Shown here in pieces: positions 36,717-46,065 of a stretch of 64,000 nt of DNA. A model generated the notes under the pieces. The model was not told where the DNA came from, made no database searches, and was given only the letters and a program-made list of their open reading frames with translations. Source of the stretch: an uncultured SAR116 cluster alpha proteobacterium (lineage in GTDB: Bacteria > Pseudomonadota > Alphaproteobacteria > Puniceispirillales > Marisalimonadaceae). Position 1 is the stretch's first letter. Every line of letters begins with the position of its first letter. A program made the position numbers and the translations under genes. The stretch lies in assembly GCA_902616615.1 (NCBI GenBank), contig CACMTN010000005.1, positions 35,277-99,276 of the forward strand, in the 5' to 3' direction.

Positions 36717-38546
36717 TTACACTTTAGCTGAATTTATTATTGATTTTAATGCATTGCTTTTATCATTAAATACCTCTAACCGATCAACAAATTCCCGCCA
36801 AAATTGTTTTTCAGTTTTGTATTGATTATGTAATTTAGTCTTACAAAATTCTTGAGTATTCAGCAATCTTTTTGAACCTAAACTTACATACTGTTCACCA
36901 TTGAAACATCCATCGATTAAAAATACTAAACCTACAAGTAGTTCGGCATATTTAGTTGAAAAGACTGAAGTAAAAGGCCAAAAATGTTCTTTTAAAACCT
37001 CAAAATCAAGTTCATGTGCTTCAAAATAATTACTAAATATTAATATTCTCTCTAAATTTCCTATTTCTTTACCAAACTTCGACATTTCTATACTTTTTTG
37101 AGCAAAAGCATGCTTATCATGTCGCATAATTAAATTTTTGGCATGACAATGACTTAGATATTCATTTTGATTTATAGATGAAATAACAAAAGCTTGGTCT
37201 TCAGCTCTATTAACAAAACTAGGTGTAAATGGGGCCCATCTTTTTAAACTCTCAACAGTTATGCCCGTAGTGCCACCAGTAACATGGATTCTTTGAATGT
37301 CATCTGATCTATACATTAATTCTGCTTCTGTTGATAATGATTGTGGCCATTCAGGACAAAAAATTCTTTTTGATAATAAATCTGATGCAAAATTTTTAAT
37401 CTTTGGTCTTTGTACATCTGGAGTAAACAAATCTTTATAAATATCATTCTTGTTTACTAATGCTCCAGCTAACATCCCAAGATCTACTCTTCTTCCATCA
37501 AAATCAGTAGCAGTGCCTCCCCAAAATTTTTGATTTTTAAAAATTTCAAGTATTGAAGAACCAGTACTTTTTAACAAAATTTTCTGATCAAAAACTTGGT
37601 CTAAATCAATTTTAAAACTATATCTAAAATCTGTATTAATTACCTTATTCCAAATTAATAGTATGTATTTTAAGAAAGTATAATGACGACCATAATTTCC
37701 ATTAACACCTAATAAATTATTAAAATTGTCATTTTTTGGAAAAATTGCTGAATAAATTTTATTGCAAATATCTTCATCAAAAAGATAAATTTCTATGAAC
37801 TTTAAATTTAAAGATTTCTTAATAATTAATTTAACATACTCTAATGCTATTTTTTCTAAACCATTATGTGTAACAGAAACTGATAGAATAAGTTTAATTT
37901 TATCTGGAGTTTTTAAGTTGTTTCTTTTTGCTTCGAAAGCCATTGCCTCATCAAGGTTTTTCAATCCATAAATTATCTCATTTTCATTAATTGTTGCATC
38001 CAAAGGTATTGGGTGATCATACCAGAAGCTTTGTTTAACATTCTTGAACTTTTGAAGTTCATCTCTAATTTCAACTGGTATATTTGATGACAAATAGTCA
38101 AATGGAGTTGTTATTAAAACATTACTTAAAAAAAGTATTTCTTTCGTTGGATTTTTAAGAGAATTTTTGCTTTCTTTTAAATTAGTCAATTTTCGTTTAC
38201 TTAAAATTTTATCTTTTGTTTCTTCTGGTCTATTAAAAGCCTCAAGAGCCTCTGGGCAAAGTATATCCCAAATGTGATCTTTGTTTTTTCTATTTTGATT
38301 AAAAGTTAATTTTTGGTAATCTGAATTAAAAAATTTGTCAAAAAGTGTCAACGTTAGGTTATCTACTAAAGAATTCAATATAGAAACAGATTCATTGTAA
38401 TCTTTATTATTATTATAAAATTTAATTACAAAAGCTCTACAAAGCTTTGAAAAGTTATCACTAGAATTTTTTAAAGATAAACTTGATAAATCTTTTTCAA
38501 AAAAAACGTTTTTTAATATCTTTTCAAAGTGATCGAATTGTTGCAT
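36717..38546 (-). CDS. Protein of unknown function, 609 residues, possibly a GT-A-fold glycosyltransferase
   Basis: I do not recognise a characterised family. The protein has no signal peptide or membrane helix. Mid-protein, YSFKIDLDQVF looks like a nucleotide-sugar-type DxD motif, and WGGTATDFDGR follows. Later, RIHVTGGTTGITVESLKRW is followed by NRAEDQAFVIS, which resembles the xED acceptor loop of GT-A enzymes. The N-terminal third (to about 180) is helical and Lys/Asn-rich and may be an accessory domain. No sugar-synthesis genes are nearby. It is divergent from the crotonase and convergent with the MBL gene. Treat the glycosyltransferase suggestion as weak. Confidence 0.55.
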   Translation of the reverse strand: MQQFDHFEKILKNVFFEKDLSSLSLKNSSDNFSKLCRAFVIKFYNNNKDYNESVSILNSLVDNLTLTLFDKFFNSDYQKLTFNQNRKNKDHIWDILCPEALEAFNRPEETKDKILSKRKLTNLKESKNSLKNPTKEILFLSNVLITTPFDYLSSNIPVEIRDELQKFKNVKQSFWYDHPIPLDATINENEIIYGLKNLDEAMAFEAKRNNLKTPDKIKLILSVSVTHNGLEKIALEYVKLIIKKSLNLKFIEIYLFDEDICNKIYSAIFPKNDNFNNLLGVNGNYGRHYTFLKYILLIWNKVINTDFRYSFKIDLDQVFDQKILLKSTGSSILEIFKNQKFWGGTATDFDGRRVDLGMLAGALVNKNDIYKDLFTPDVQRPKIKNFASDLLSKRIFCPEWPQSLSTEAELMYRSDDIQRIHVTGGTTGITVESLKRWAPFTPSFVNRAEDQAFVISSINQNEYLSHCHAKNLIMRHDKHAFAQKSIEMSKFGKEIGNLERILIFSNYFEAHELDFEVLKEHFWPFTSVFSTKYAELLVGLVFLIDGCFNGEQYVSLGSKRLLNTQEFCKTKLHNQYKTEKQFWREFVDRLEVFNDKSNALKSIINSAKV

Positions 38547-38697
38547 GATTTAAAATATAAAAAATAGTGGTAATAAGTTACTTATAAATAAAAATATTAG
38601 AAATTTTAATTGTTATTTATTTTTTCAAAATAAATTTTAATTATGTCAAATTTTTAATCAATTAATTAGGTAAAGTTAAATTTCTAAAAATACTAAT

Positions 38698-39468
38698 ATG
38701 GATAAATTTATTAAATATGAAGTTATTGATCATATTGCTTTGATAACAATGAAACGTAATCCTTCAAATGCATTTAACATTGAATTTTTAGATGAGATTT
38801 TAAACACACTAAAAATTGCCTCTAAAGATAAAGAAGTTAGAGTTATTGTTATAGAAAGTGATATCAATAAAATATTTTCTGCAGGTCTAGATTTAAACCT
38901 TTTATTAAATAAATCTGGATTAGAAATTAGAGAGTTTTTAAAACGCCTTTACATAGATCTCTGGGATATTCAATATAACATGGGAAAACCTACAATTGCA
39001 TCAATTAATGGTGCTGCAAGAGGTGGAGGTATGACTTTAGCTATTTCATGTGATATGATAATAGCATCAGATGCTGCATCCTTTGGATATCCTGAAATAA
39101 ATTTAGGTCTATTACCAGCCATCCATTTTAATCATTTGCCAAGAATTATTGGAAGGTACAAGGCCTTTGAATTACTTTTTTCAGGTAGAACTTTTTATTC
39201 AGATGAAGCTTTAACTTTAGGATTGATCTGTAAAAAAGTACCATCTATTCAAATCAATGAAAAAGTTATTGGTATAGCTGCAAGCCTATCACAAAAATCA
39301 CCAACAGCTATGAGTTTAGCAAGAGCAGCTTTTTTAAGAACAAATGATTTTGATTACAGAAGAGGAGTAGCAACTGCAGTTGAAGATTTTTGTAACGCAG
39401 CAACTACTCCAGATGCTCAAGAGGGTTTAAGAGCTTTTATAGAAAAAAGACAGCCTATTTGGGGATAA
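38698..39468 (+). CDS. Enoyl-CoA hydratase/isomerase (crotonase) family protein
   Basis: A 256-residue crotonase-fold protein. The oxyanion-hole segments are AGLDLNLLL and GAARGGGMTLAISCD, and FGYPEINLGLLP retains the Glu equivalent to the second catalytic glutamate. The first catalytic Glu of true enoyl-CoA hydratase is replaced (GGGMTL instead of GGGCEL). This suggests an isomerase or other crotonase reaction rather than simple hydration. It begins a same-strand run with the GYD, SAF-domain and carboxylase genes, but its 84-base spacer from the GYD gene leaves co-transcription open. Confidence 0.86.
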   Translation: MDKFIKYEVIDHIALITMKRNPSNAFNIEFLDEILNTLKIASKDKEVRVIVIESDINKIFSAGLDLNLLLNKSGLEIREFLKRLYIDLWDIQYNMGKPTIASINGAARGGGMTLAISCDMIIASDAASFGYPEINLGLLPAIHFNHLPRIIGRYKAFELLFSGRTFYSDEALTLGLICKKVPSIQINEKVIGIAASLSQKSPTAMSLARAAFLRTNDFDYRRGVATAVEDFCNAATTPDAQEGLRAFIEKRQPIWG

Positions 39469-39552
39469 ACAACTTATATGAAAATAATTAACATGAAATT
39501 GACATTATAAAAATTAAGGTGATAAGATTAATTTTTTAAGACAGGAGTTATG

Positions 39553-39870
39553 ATGGCAACTTTTTTAATACTAGGAACTTATACAAATAAAGGCGCAAAA
39601 GGACTTGTAGAAAAAAACTCAGATAGACGAGAAGCTATGAAAACTCTAGCTAGCAGTGTTGGTGCCAAATTTATAGATTACAGCATAACAAGAGGGATTT
39701 ATGATTTTTGGATACTCGTAGAGGCTGATAACTATGATAAAATAGCTGCAATAAATTTAAAGGCTAAATCAGCAGACACAATTGATAAGGCTGATGTTTT
39801 GGAAACGATTGACATTAATAAAATAAGACAAGAAGCTAATGATGTTAATTATATTCCACCAACAGAATGA
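39553..39870 (+). CDS. GYD-domain protein
   Basis: A 105-residue protein of the GYD family, a small ferredoxin-like alpha/beta fold of unknown function. It reads MATFLILGTYTNKGAKGLVEK, and later IYDFWILVEADNYDKIA. The GGAG ribosome-binding site (39544-39547) favours the second of two adjacent ATGs, at 39553, over 39550. Located between a crotonase and a SAF-domain oxidoreductase. No enzymatic motif is visible; such proteins may bind small molecules or serve as metabolic accessory factors. Confidence 0.85.
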   Translation: MATFLILGTYTNKGAKGLVEKNSDRREAMKTLASSVGAKFIDYSITRGIYDFWILVEADNYDKIAAINLKAKSADTIDKADVLETIDINKIRQEANDVNYIPPTE

Positions 39871-39955
39871 ATTAATATTTCCAACAAGTTATTTTTAAGA
39901 AAGTTTTAGTTCATTAAAATTTTGTTATGAAATGACAGAATAAGCAGGTTATAAT

Positions 39956-41299
39956 ATGAACCTAAGCAGTATGTTAAATACCCGCAAAAAGCTCCAAAAA
40001 CCTGTCAGAGTTGGCTTGATAGGCGCTGGAAAATTTGGTTCTATGATTTTGTCTCAAGCCCGTCATATCGAAGGTTTGATTATATCAGCAGTAGCAGATC
40101 TTAATGTTGAAAAAGCAAAAGATTCCTTTAATCGAGTAGGTTGGGATACCTCAAATTGCTTTGCTACAAGTATTAACGATGCAATGGTGTCTGGAAGAAC
40201 ATGGATAACCGAAAATGCTGCCGATATTTTAAAAATTCCTGAAATTGAGTGTGTTATTGAAGCAACTGGTGATCCTCTATTTGGAGTTCGACATGCTGTT
40301 ATGGCGATTGAAAATACCAAGCATGTCATTATGGTTAATGTTGAAGCAGATGTTCTATGTGGTCCCTATCTAAACCAGAAAGCAATAGAAAATAATGTTG
40401 TTTTCAGTATGGCCTATGGAGATCAACCAGCAGCAATATGTGAACTTGTTGACTGGGTCAGAACAAATGGATTTGAACTAGTTGCAGCTGGAAAAGGAAT
40501 GAATTTTCAACCTCATTATCGATATTCAACACCTGATACGGTATGGGATTATTTTGGTTGGACAAAAGAGGAAGTATCAACCGGTGATTTTAATCCTAAA
40601 ATGTACAATTCTTTTACAGATGGAACTAAAGCAGCAATTGAAATGGCTGCAGTTGCTAATGCTACTGGTCTAGATTGTCCTGAGGACGGACTTTCATTTT
40701 ATCCAGCTGGTATTCACGACTTGTCAACTATTTTCAAACCAATTGCTAATGGGGGCAGACTAACAAAATCCGGGCTTGTGGATATTGCTGCTAGTCGAGA
40801 ACCTGATGGTAGAAATGTTTATAATAATATTTGTTACGGTATGTTTGTAACATTCAAAGCACCAAACAAATATACTCGTGACTGTTTCCGTCAATATGGA
40901 TTGTTAACAGATGAGACTGGATGGTATGCATCAATGTGGAGACCTTTCCATATGATAGGATTAGAAACAAATACTAGTATTCTCTCAACTGTTCTGAGAA
41001 ATGAGCCAACAGGTTCTTCTCTTGTTTGGAATGGTGATGCTGTTGCCACCGCCAAACATGACCTTAGCATGGGAGATATTTTAGACGGAGAAGGAGGATA
41101 TTGTGTTTGGGCAAAAGCAATTCCTGCAAAAATATCTTCTAGAATTAAAGCTTTACCAATTGGTCTTGCACACAATGTCAAATTAAAAAATCCTGTTAAA
41201 AAAGATGAAATAGTAAGTATAGATGATGTAGAACTTCTTGATGTAGACGATATCATATCTTACAGAAAAAATATGGAAACGCTTCTTATTGAAGACTAA
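39956..41299 (+). CDS. NAD(P)-dependent homoserine-dehydrogenase-like oxidoreductase with SAF domain
   Basis: A 447-residue two-domain protein. The N-terminal Rossmann domain has GLIGAGKFGSM (20-30) with the binding loop typical of homoserine dehydrogenase-like oxidoreductases, and EATGDP and VNVEAD follow. The C-terminal part (about 365-440) resembles a SAF fold, ending in KNPVKKDEIVSIDDVEL. This architecture is often misnamed as a flagellar protein because of the SAF domain. The reaction is unknown. It starts a tight set with the carboxyltransferase (26-base gap) and the biotinyl protein, implying a shared pathway. Confidence 0.83.
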   Translation: MNLSSMLNTRKKLQKPVRVGLIGAGKFGSMILSQARHIEGLIISAVADLNVEKAKDSFNRVGWDTSNCFATSINDAMVSGRTWITENAADILKIPEIECVIEATGDPLFGVRHAVMAIENTKHVIMVNVEADVLCGPYLNQKAIENNVVFSMAYGDQPAAICELVDWVRTNGFELVAAGKGMNFQPHYRYSTPDTVWDYFGWTKEEVSTGDFNPKMYNSFTDGTKAAIEMAAVANATGLDCPEDGLSFYPAGIHDLSTIFKPIANGGRLTKSGLVDIAASREPDGRNVYNNICYGMFVTFKAPNKYTRDCFRQYGLLTDETGWYASMWRPFHMIGLETNTSILSTVLRNEPTGSSLVWNGDAVATAKHDLSMGDILDGEGGYCVWAKAIPAKISSRIKALPIGLAHNVKLKNPVKKDEIVSIDDVELLDVDDIISYRKNMETLLIED

Positions 41300-41325
41300 T
41301 GAGCATTAAGGATAAATAGTTCAAA

Positions 41326-42873
41326 ATGAGTTGGGAAAAAGAATTAGAAGAAAAAGTTAGTCGAGAAAAATTGTCTGAAAATCTTGGTGGTAAAGATAGA
41401 ATTAAAAAGCAACATGATGCTGGACTTTATACAATTAGAGAGAGAATTGATATACTCACTGACAAATCTTCGTTTAATGAGGTTGGGAAATTAGCAGGAC
41501 ATGCAATATATAATGAAAATAATGATTTGATAGATTTTAAAGGATCAAACTTTATTTTTGGAAAAGCAAAAATTGATGGAAGAAACATTATTGTTGGTGG
41601 GGACGATTTTACATTAAGAGGTGGTTCTGCAGACGCTTCCATAAAAGAAAAACACCTAAAATGTGAACAGATGGCATTATCTTTACAATTGCCTCTAATC
41701 AGAATAGTTGAAGGTTCTGGTGGAGGAGGATCCGTAAAAACAATAGAGACTTCGGGTAGAGCCAATGTGCCAGAGGTAGAAGGATGGAATTTAGTTGTAG
41801 AAAGTATGGGGACCATACCTAGAGTTGCACTAGGTCTGGGTTCTGTTGCAGGTCTTGGTGCAGCTCACTTAGCTTGTTCTCACTATTCTGTTATGGTCAA
41901 AGAAAAGTCAGCTGTTTTTGTGGCAGGACCACCTGTTGTGGAGCAGATAGGACAAAAGTTATCAAAAAATGAATTAGGTGGTTACGAAATTCAATTAAAA
42001 TCTGGTGCAGTCGATGATGCTGTAGATACTGAAGAAGAAGCTTTTGAAGCTGCGAAGAAATTTTTATCTTATTTGCCAAATTCTGTTTATCAGTTAAGTG
42101 ATCAAATAATTAGTAAGGATGATCCAAAAAGGACTTCAGAATGGTTAATAGAAGCAATTCCAAAAAACATCAAAGCGATTTACAAAATAAGACCTATTAT
42201 TGAAGATTTAGTTGATAAGGGTTCTTTTTTCGAAATTGGTAAAAAATATGGGAAATCAATTGTTACTGGTTTTTGTAGACTTAATGGTTGGCCTATAGCA
42301 TTAATGGCTAGCGATCCATATTCATACGGTGGTTGTTGGACGTCTGATACTTGTAAAAAAGTTCAAAAATTTGTTGATTTAGCCGAAACATTTCATTTAC
42401 CAGTTATTTATTTAGTAGATTGCCCTGGATTTCAAGTTGGTTTAGATGCAGAGAAAAAAGGCACAATTAAAGAAGGTGTTAGAGCTATGTCAGCAATCTG
42501 GCAAACTACTACGCCCTGGATGTCTATAATAATGAGAAATTGTTTTGGAGTAGCTGGTGCCGCACATAAAAGAGGAAGTAGCTATATTTCAAGATTTGCG
42601 TGGCCTTCTGCAAGATGGGGATCTTTACCACTTGAAGGTGGAATAGAGGCTGCGTATAGATCAGACATTGAAAATGCAGATGATCCTAAATTAGAACTTC
42701 AAAAAATTACCACAAGATTAAACAAGTTGAGATCGCCTATAAGGTCTGCTGAGTCTTTTTTGATAGAAGAGATAATTGATCCAAGACATACACGTAGAAT
42801 TATGTGCGAATTTGCTGATTTATCTGCACCATTAAGAAAAATAGGTATAACTAATAGAACAATGAGACCATAA
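41326..42873 (+). CDS. Acyl-CoA carboxylase carboxyltransferase subunit
   Basis: A 515-residue carboxyltransferase of the propionyl-CoA/methylcrotonoyl-CoA carboxylase beta family. Two crotonase-like halves are seen. The N-terminal half includes RIVEGSGGGGSVKT, ALGLGSVAGLGAAHLACSHY and GPPVVEQIG. The C-terminal half includes LVDCPGFQVGLDAEKKG, RNCFGVAGAAHK and the ending FADLSAPLRK. It transfers carboxyl from carboxybiotin to an acyl-CoA or related acceptor. A stand-alone biotinyl protein follows after 20 bases, but no biotin carboxylase is in the window. The acceptor cannot be told from sequence. Confidence 0.9.
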   Translation: MSWEKELEEKVSREKLSENLGGKDRIKKQHDAGLYTIRERIDILTDKSSFNEVGKLAGHAIYNENNDLIDFKGSNFIFGKAKIDGRNIIVGGDDFTLRGGSADASIKEKHLKCEQMALSLQLPLIRIVEGSGGGGSVKTIETSGRANVPEVEGWNLVVESMGTIPRVALGLGSVAGLGAAHLACSHYSVMVKEKSAVFVAGPPVVEQIGQKLSKNELGGYEIQLKSGAVDDAVDTEEEAFEAAKKFLSYLPNSVYQLSDQIISKDDPKRTSEWLIEAIPKNIKAIYKIRPIIEDLVDKGSFFEIGKKYGKSIVTGFCRLNGWPIALMASDPYSYGGCWTSDTCKKVQKFVDLAETFHLPVIYLVDCPGFQVGLDAEKKGTIKEGVRAMSAIWQTTTPWMSIIMRNCFGVAGAAHKRGSSYISRFAWPSARWGSLPLEGGIEAAYRSDIENADDPKLELQKITTRLNKLRSPIRSAESFLIEEIIDPRHTRRIMCEFADLSAPLRKIGITNRTMRP

Positions 42874-42893
42874 TTAATGTATAGGAAATCAAA

Positions 42894-43109
42894 ATGATTT
42901 ATGCAGAAGTATCAGGAACAATTAGTGAAATTTTGGTCACGAGTGATCAAATTGTAGAAAAAGAAACTGACTTATTAATAATAGAATGTATGAAAATGCT
43001 TATCCCAGTAACTACTAAAAATAAAGGTAAAATTATAAATATTTATGTTAAAGAAAATGATATTATAAATGAAGGAGATAAGTTAATAGAAATGAAGTAT
43101 GATATTTAA
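42894..43109 (+). CDS. Biotinyl (biotin carboxyl carrier) domain protein
   Basis: A 71-residue stand-alone biotinyl/lipoyl-type domain. The biotin site is Lys34 in ECMKM, where Cys replaces the usual Ala of EAMKM. The hammerhead-like pattern SGTISEILV and GKIINIYVKENDIINEGDKLIEM is intact. It directly follows the carboxyltransferase and is probably its carrier. A functional carboxylase also needs a biotin carboxylase, which must lie elsewhere in the genome. A lipoyl carrier is a less likely alternative. Confidence 0.9.
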   Translation: MIYAEVSGTISEILVTSDQIVEKETDLLIIECMKMLIPVTTKNKGKIINIYVKENDIINEGDKLIEMKYDI

Positions 43110-43124
43110 TTTTAAAATATCAAT

Positions 43125-43165
43125 ATACCATGAGAATATCAATTCACGAATTTCTCATTTGGTAT
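43125..43165 (+). terminator. Possible hairpin downstream of the biotinyl gene
   Basis: An inverted repeat pairs ATACCATGAGAA with TTCTCATTTGGTAT, giving about 12 base pairs with a two-base bulge and a 15-base loop. It lies 16 bases after the biotinyl stop codon and between convergent genes. No clear U-run follows, so it may be a weak or Rho-assisted terminator, or an RNA-stabilising hairpin. Confidence 0.35.
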
Positions 43166-43395
43166 AACTTAATTAGATTATTTTCAATAAGAGCTTTAAT
43201 GAAATTAAGACAACTTCACAAAATATTGATCTTCCATTGAAAATGTAAATATTTCTTATATTGATCAATTACTTTTTAAAAAATAAAAAAATTATAGATT
43301 AAAAATTTAATTTTTTTTTTAATCAATATTGGTTATCGGCATAGTTAACTTTAAATTGACCGTTTTGAAATTATTATAATTGATTAATGAAATAT

Positions 43396-45540
43396 TTAGA
43401 TTAATTTTTGACACCAGAATTGGTACATACCTTTAAACGTGTTTGGATTTTTTTCTTCGTAGGCTTCCCATTTTTTTAGATTATAAAGATCTTCCTTTTC
43501 AGGATTGGTAAGTTTAAAGTTTGATACTATAGTGTCTGCTTCAAAACCACAAAATTTTAGATCCAAATCAGATAAACATTTTTGTATTTGATTTATTGTA
43601 AACCGATGCTCTTTCACATGGAAAAGTAAGTCTTTTAGCGTGCTCATGCTATACAAGTCATTAGAGTTGAGTATTGATTTATGTTGGTTTTTATCTGATT
43701 TAAAGAGCATATTTCTAAAAGACTTCATCTCCAAATTATTTGATCCTAGACCTAATCTACTAATCTCTTTTCTCATTTCTACAATATTTTGTCTTGCTAA
43801 TTCACTATAAAGTGCAATTTTCATTAAACCTCCTGGTTTGAGGCAATCTTTTAATATTCTCCAAGCTATAAAAGGATCATTCATATGATGTATTACCCCT
43901 GCACTCTCTATTATATCAAATTGTCTATCAAGTTTTCGTAAGTCTAAAATATCTGCTTGCATGTAATCAATGTTATGAAGGCCTAATTCTTCAGTTTTAC
44001 GTTTCGCATACCCAAGACTTGATAAACTTAGGTCTACTGCAAAGACCTGAGAGTCTTTAAACCTAGTCGCTGTTCCTATTGAGTGCTGACCTGTTCCACA
44101 ACCTGCAATTAAGATTTCTGGTGCTTTAACATCTCTAATTTTATTATCAAATATTTTCAGTTGAAGCTCAGAAATTATGTTAGAGATAGGTGCTGGTTTT
44201 AGACGTAACTTCAAATTAACCCATCTAGGATATGGATTTAGTTCGTATTGTTCTTTTACTTTTGTAGATATTTTATCAGTAATTTTATTTAATAAAGGTA
44301 TATTTTTTCTTAATATTGCCTCTTGATGTGGTTCTAAATATTGCCTTGTGAATACATCCTTAGTTTCATTTGTAACTTTAAACAAATTAGACCATTCATA
44401 ATCATTAAGAGACTTATAAGAAGCCAAGCATAAAATCATTTGTGGTCTTGGCTGTTTTTTATTGTTTAGAGAATCCCTTACTGAAAACTCTAAGGTATTA
44501 AGTGCTTTTTCTTCTTCATCACTTTGGTTATATATATATTCATTTATATGACATTGATGAGCTAAAGCAGATTGAAAGTTTAATACTTCAAATGAAAAGG
44601 CGGATGCATTTATAGACATCAATAATTTAGTTCTAAGTTTCTCGAGTAGTTTTTCCACATTTGTATCGCTAATTGGACAAACACTCATTAGTTTCAAAAA
44701 TAATGGAAATTTAGATAAATCTCTAATTACCTCTTGAAAGTTAAAATCTAAGCTAGAAAAATTTTGCATATCTAAATGTTTGTAAAATTTTGGTTCAAAC
44801 TTTAATAAACTTATAGAAGCTTCAGTAATATCTTTAGGTCTTACATATGTTTTTTTATAAAGTAATGAAGTAATAACTTTTTGCAGATTAGAGTTTGGTT
44901 TTTTAAATACAACTCCTTTGAGACTTACTCCTATATTAAACATCGCTTCAGCATGATTAGGATTTATTTCCAATGCTATTAAGAATGCCTCAATACTTTT
45001 TTCAATTTCGCCTTGCTTTCTTAATGCAAGGCCCATGTTCACATAAGCATCAGGGTACTTGGGAAAAAGTGAAATACATTTTTGATAAGCTACTATCGAT
45101 TCTTGTATCTTACTCTGATCACTTAGCACTACCCCTATATTATAATAAGCATCAACATAATTTGGATTTAATTCTATTACTTTTTTAAATGCTATTAGTG
45201 CTTCATCATACTTTTTTAATGATGCATTTATGGCTCCTAGAATATTCCAAATTATAAATTCTGTTGGATATTGTTTTGAAAGAATTTCAGCTTTCTTTGC
45301 TGCAATTAAAAATTGACCGCAGTTAAAGAGCTTTAGTAAGTTGTTAATCTCTTTGTTAATAAATTCTCGACCAGATATTTTAGAGTTGTTTAAATCAGCT
45401 AATCCCTGTAATGCTCTCTTGTTATCAGGAAAACTTGATAAAATTGAATGATATAATATTTGTGCTTCTTTAATTTCTCCCTTTTTGGCGTGAGATCTAG
45501 CTTTTAATAATGAATGATCTATTGATAATCTTGACGTCAT
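43396..45540 (-). CDS. TPR-repeat protein fused to class I methyltransferase
   Basis: A 714-residue protein with two parts. The N-terminal part (about 1-210) has tetratricopeptide repeats; for example, YVDAYYNIGVVL and PDAYVNMGLALRKQGE are clear units. A middle linker of about 250 residues has no recognised motif. The C-terminal part (about 465-640) is an SAM-dependent methyltransferase with the cofactor loop AGCGTGQHS, AVDLS and the motif VIHHMNDP. The acceptor is unknown; such fusions are often considered protein or small-molecule methyltransferases. The gene is followed by a hairpin-containing spacer and stands alone. Confidence 0.87.
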   Translation of the reverse strand: MTSRLSIDHSLLKARSHAKKGEIKEAQILYHSILSSFPDNKRALQGLADLNNSKISGREFINKEINNLLKLFNCGQFLIAAKKAEILSKQYPTEFIIWNILGAINASLKKYDEALIAFKKVIELNPNYVDAYYNIGVVLSDQSKIQESIVAYQKCISLFPKYPDAYVNMGLALRKQGEIEKSIEAFLIALEINPNHAEAMFNIGVSLKGVVFKKPNSNLQKVITSLLYKKTYVRPKDITEASISLLKFEPKFYKHLDMQNFSSLDFNFQEVIRDLSKFPLFLKLMSVCPISDTNVEKLLEKLRTKLLMSINASAFSFEVLNFQSALAHQCHINEYIYNQSDEEEKALNTLEFSVRDSLNNKKQPRPQMILCLASYKSLNDYEWSNLFKVTNETKDVFTRQYLEPHQEAILRKNIPLLNKITDKISTKVKEQYELNPYPRWVNLKLRLKPAPISNIISELQLKIFDNKIRDVKAPEILIAGCGTGQHSIGTATRFKDSQVFAVDLSLSSLGYAKRKTEELGLHNIDYMQADILDLRKLDRQFDIIESAGVIHHMNDPFIAWRILKDCLKPGGLMKIALYSELARQNIVEMRKEISRLGLGSNNLEMKSFRNMLFKSDKNQHKSILNSNDLYSMSTLKDLLFHVKEHRFTINQIQKCLSDLDLKFCGFEADTIVSNFKLTNPEKEDLYNLKKWEAYEEKNPNTFKGMYQFWCQKLI

Positions 45541-46065
45541 GTAATTAATCTCTGAGATTTTGACACGATTTTATTCTTTCTAAACATATTTATTAAATTA
45601 TAGATAATAATTTTTAGAAAATTAATAAATTATTTTATTTAACCATTTTTTATTAGATGAAGATATGTTGTCTATAAGCTAAAAAATCATAATTATTATT
45701 TTTAAATTAAACTAAAGTTCATTAGAAAAAATTTTAATGTAGAATAGCAGTTCAATTAAAAAATTTTAATTTACGCAATAAAAACTATTTCTTTAATTTA
45801 AATCAAAACGTGACATGTCTAGTTGGCTCCATATTCAACAAATGATAAGTTTGAGTTTAATCACGAATTTATGAAATTGTTTTACATGATTATCATTAAT
45901 GTTTAAATAAATAAATTTATACTTTTGATGAATAATTAATCATTAATTCAAAAAAACATTATTCTGGCTATATTGTAATCGCTTAGAACTCTGAATAAGC
46001 TAAATTTAAAAAATATTTGATTTAATTAACTTTTACCAGATCACGTAATAGTTTGAGAGTTATGA
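45541..46065. other. Long non-coding spacer (525 bases)
   Basis: This spacer separates two divergent genes: the TPR-methyltransferase and the amino-acid ABC transporter. It is very AT-rich and I find no coding frame with a ribosome-binding site, tRNA or strong hairpin. It must contain at least two promoters, but no convincing -35/-10 pair stands out. The GAGAG before ATG 46066 is the transporter's ribosome-binding site. It is long for this gene-dense window, so regulatory elements or a small RNA remain possible. Confidence 0.4.

Noticed and set aside
41427..41816. Minus-strand frame inside the carboxyltransferase gene
   Set aside because: Antisense frame of a conserved gene; composition reflects codon bias of the sense strand.
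43296..43325. AT-only inverted repeat after the biotinyl gene
   Set aside because: Pairs only A and T around a poly-T run; expected by chance in such sequence.
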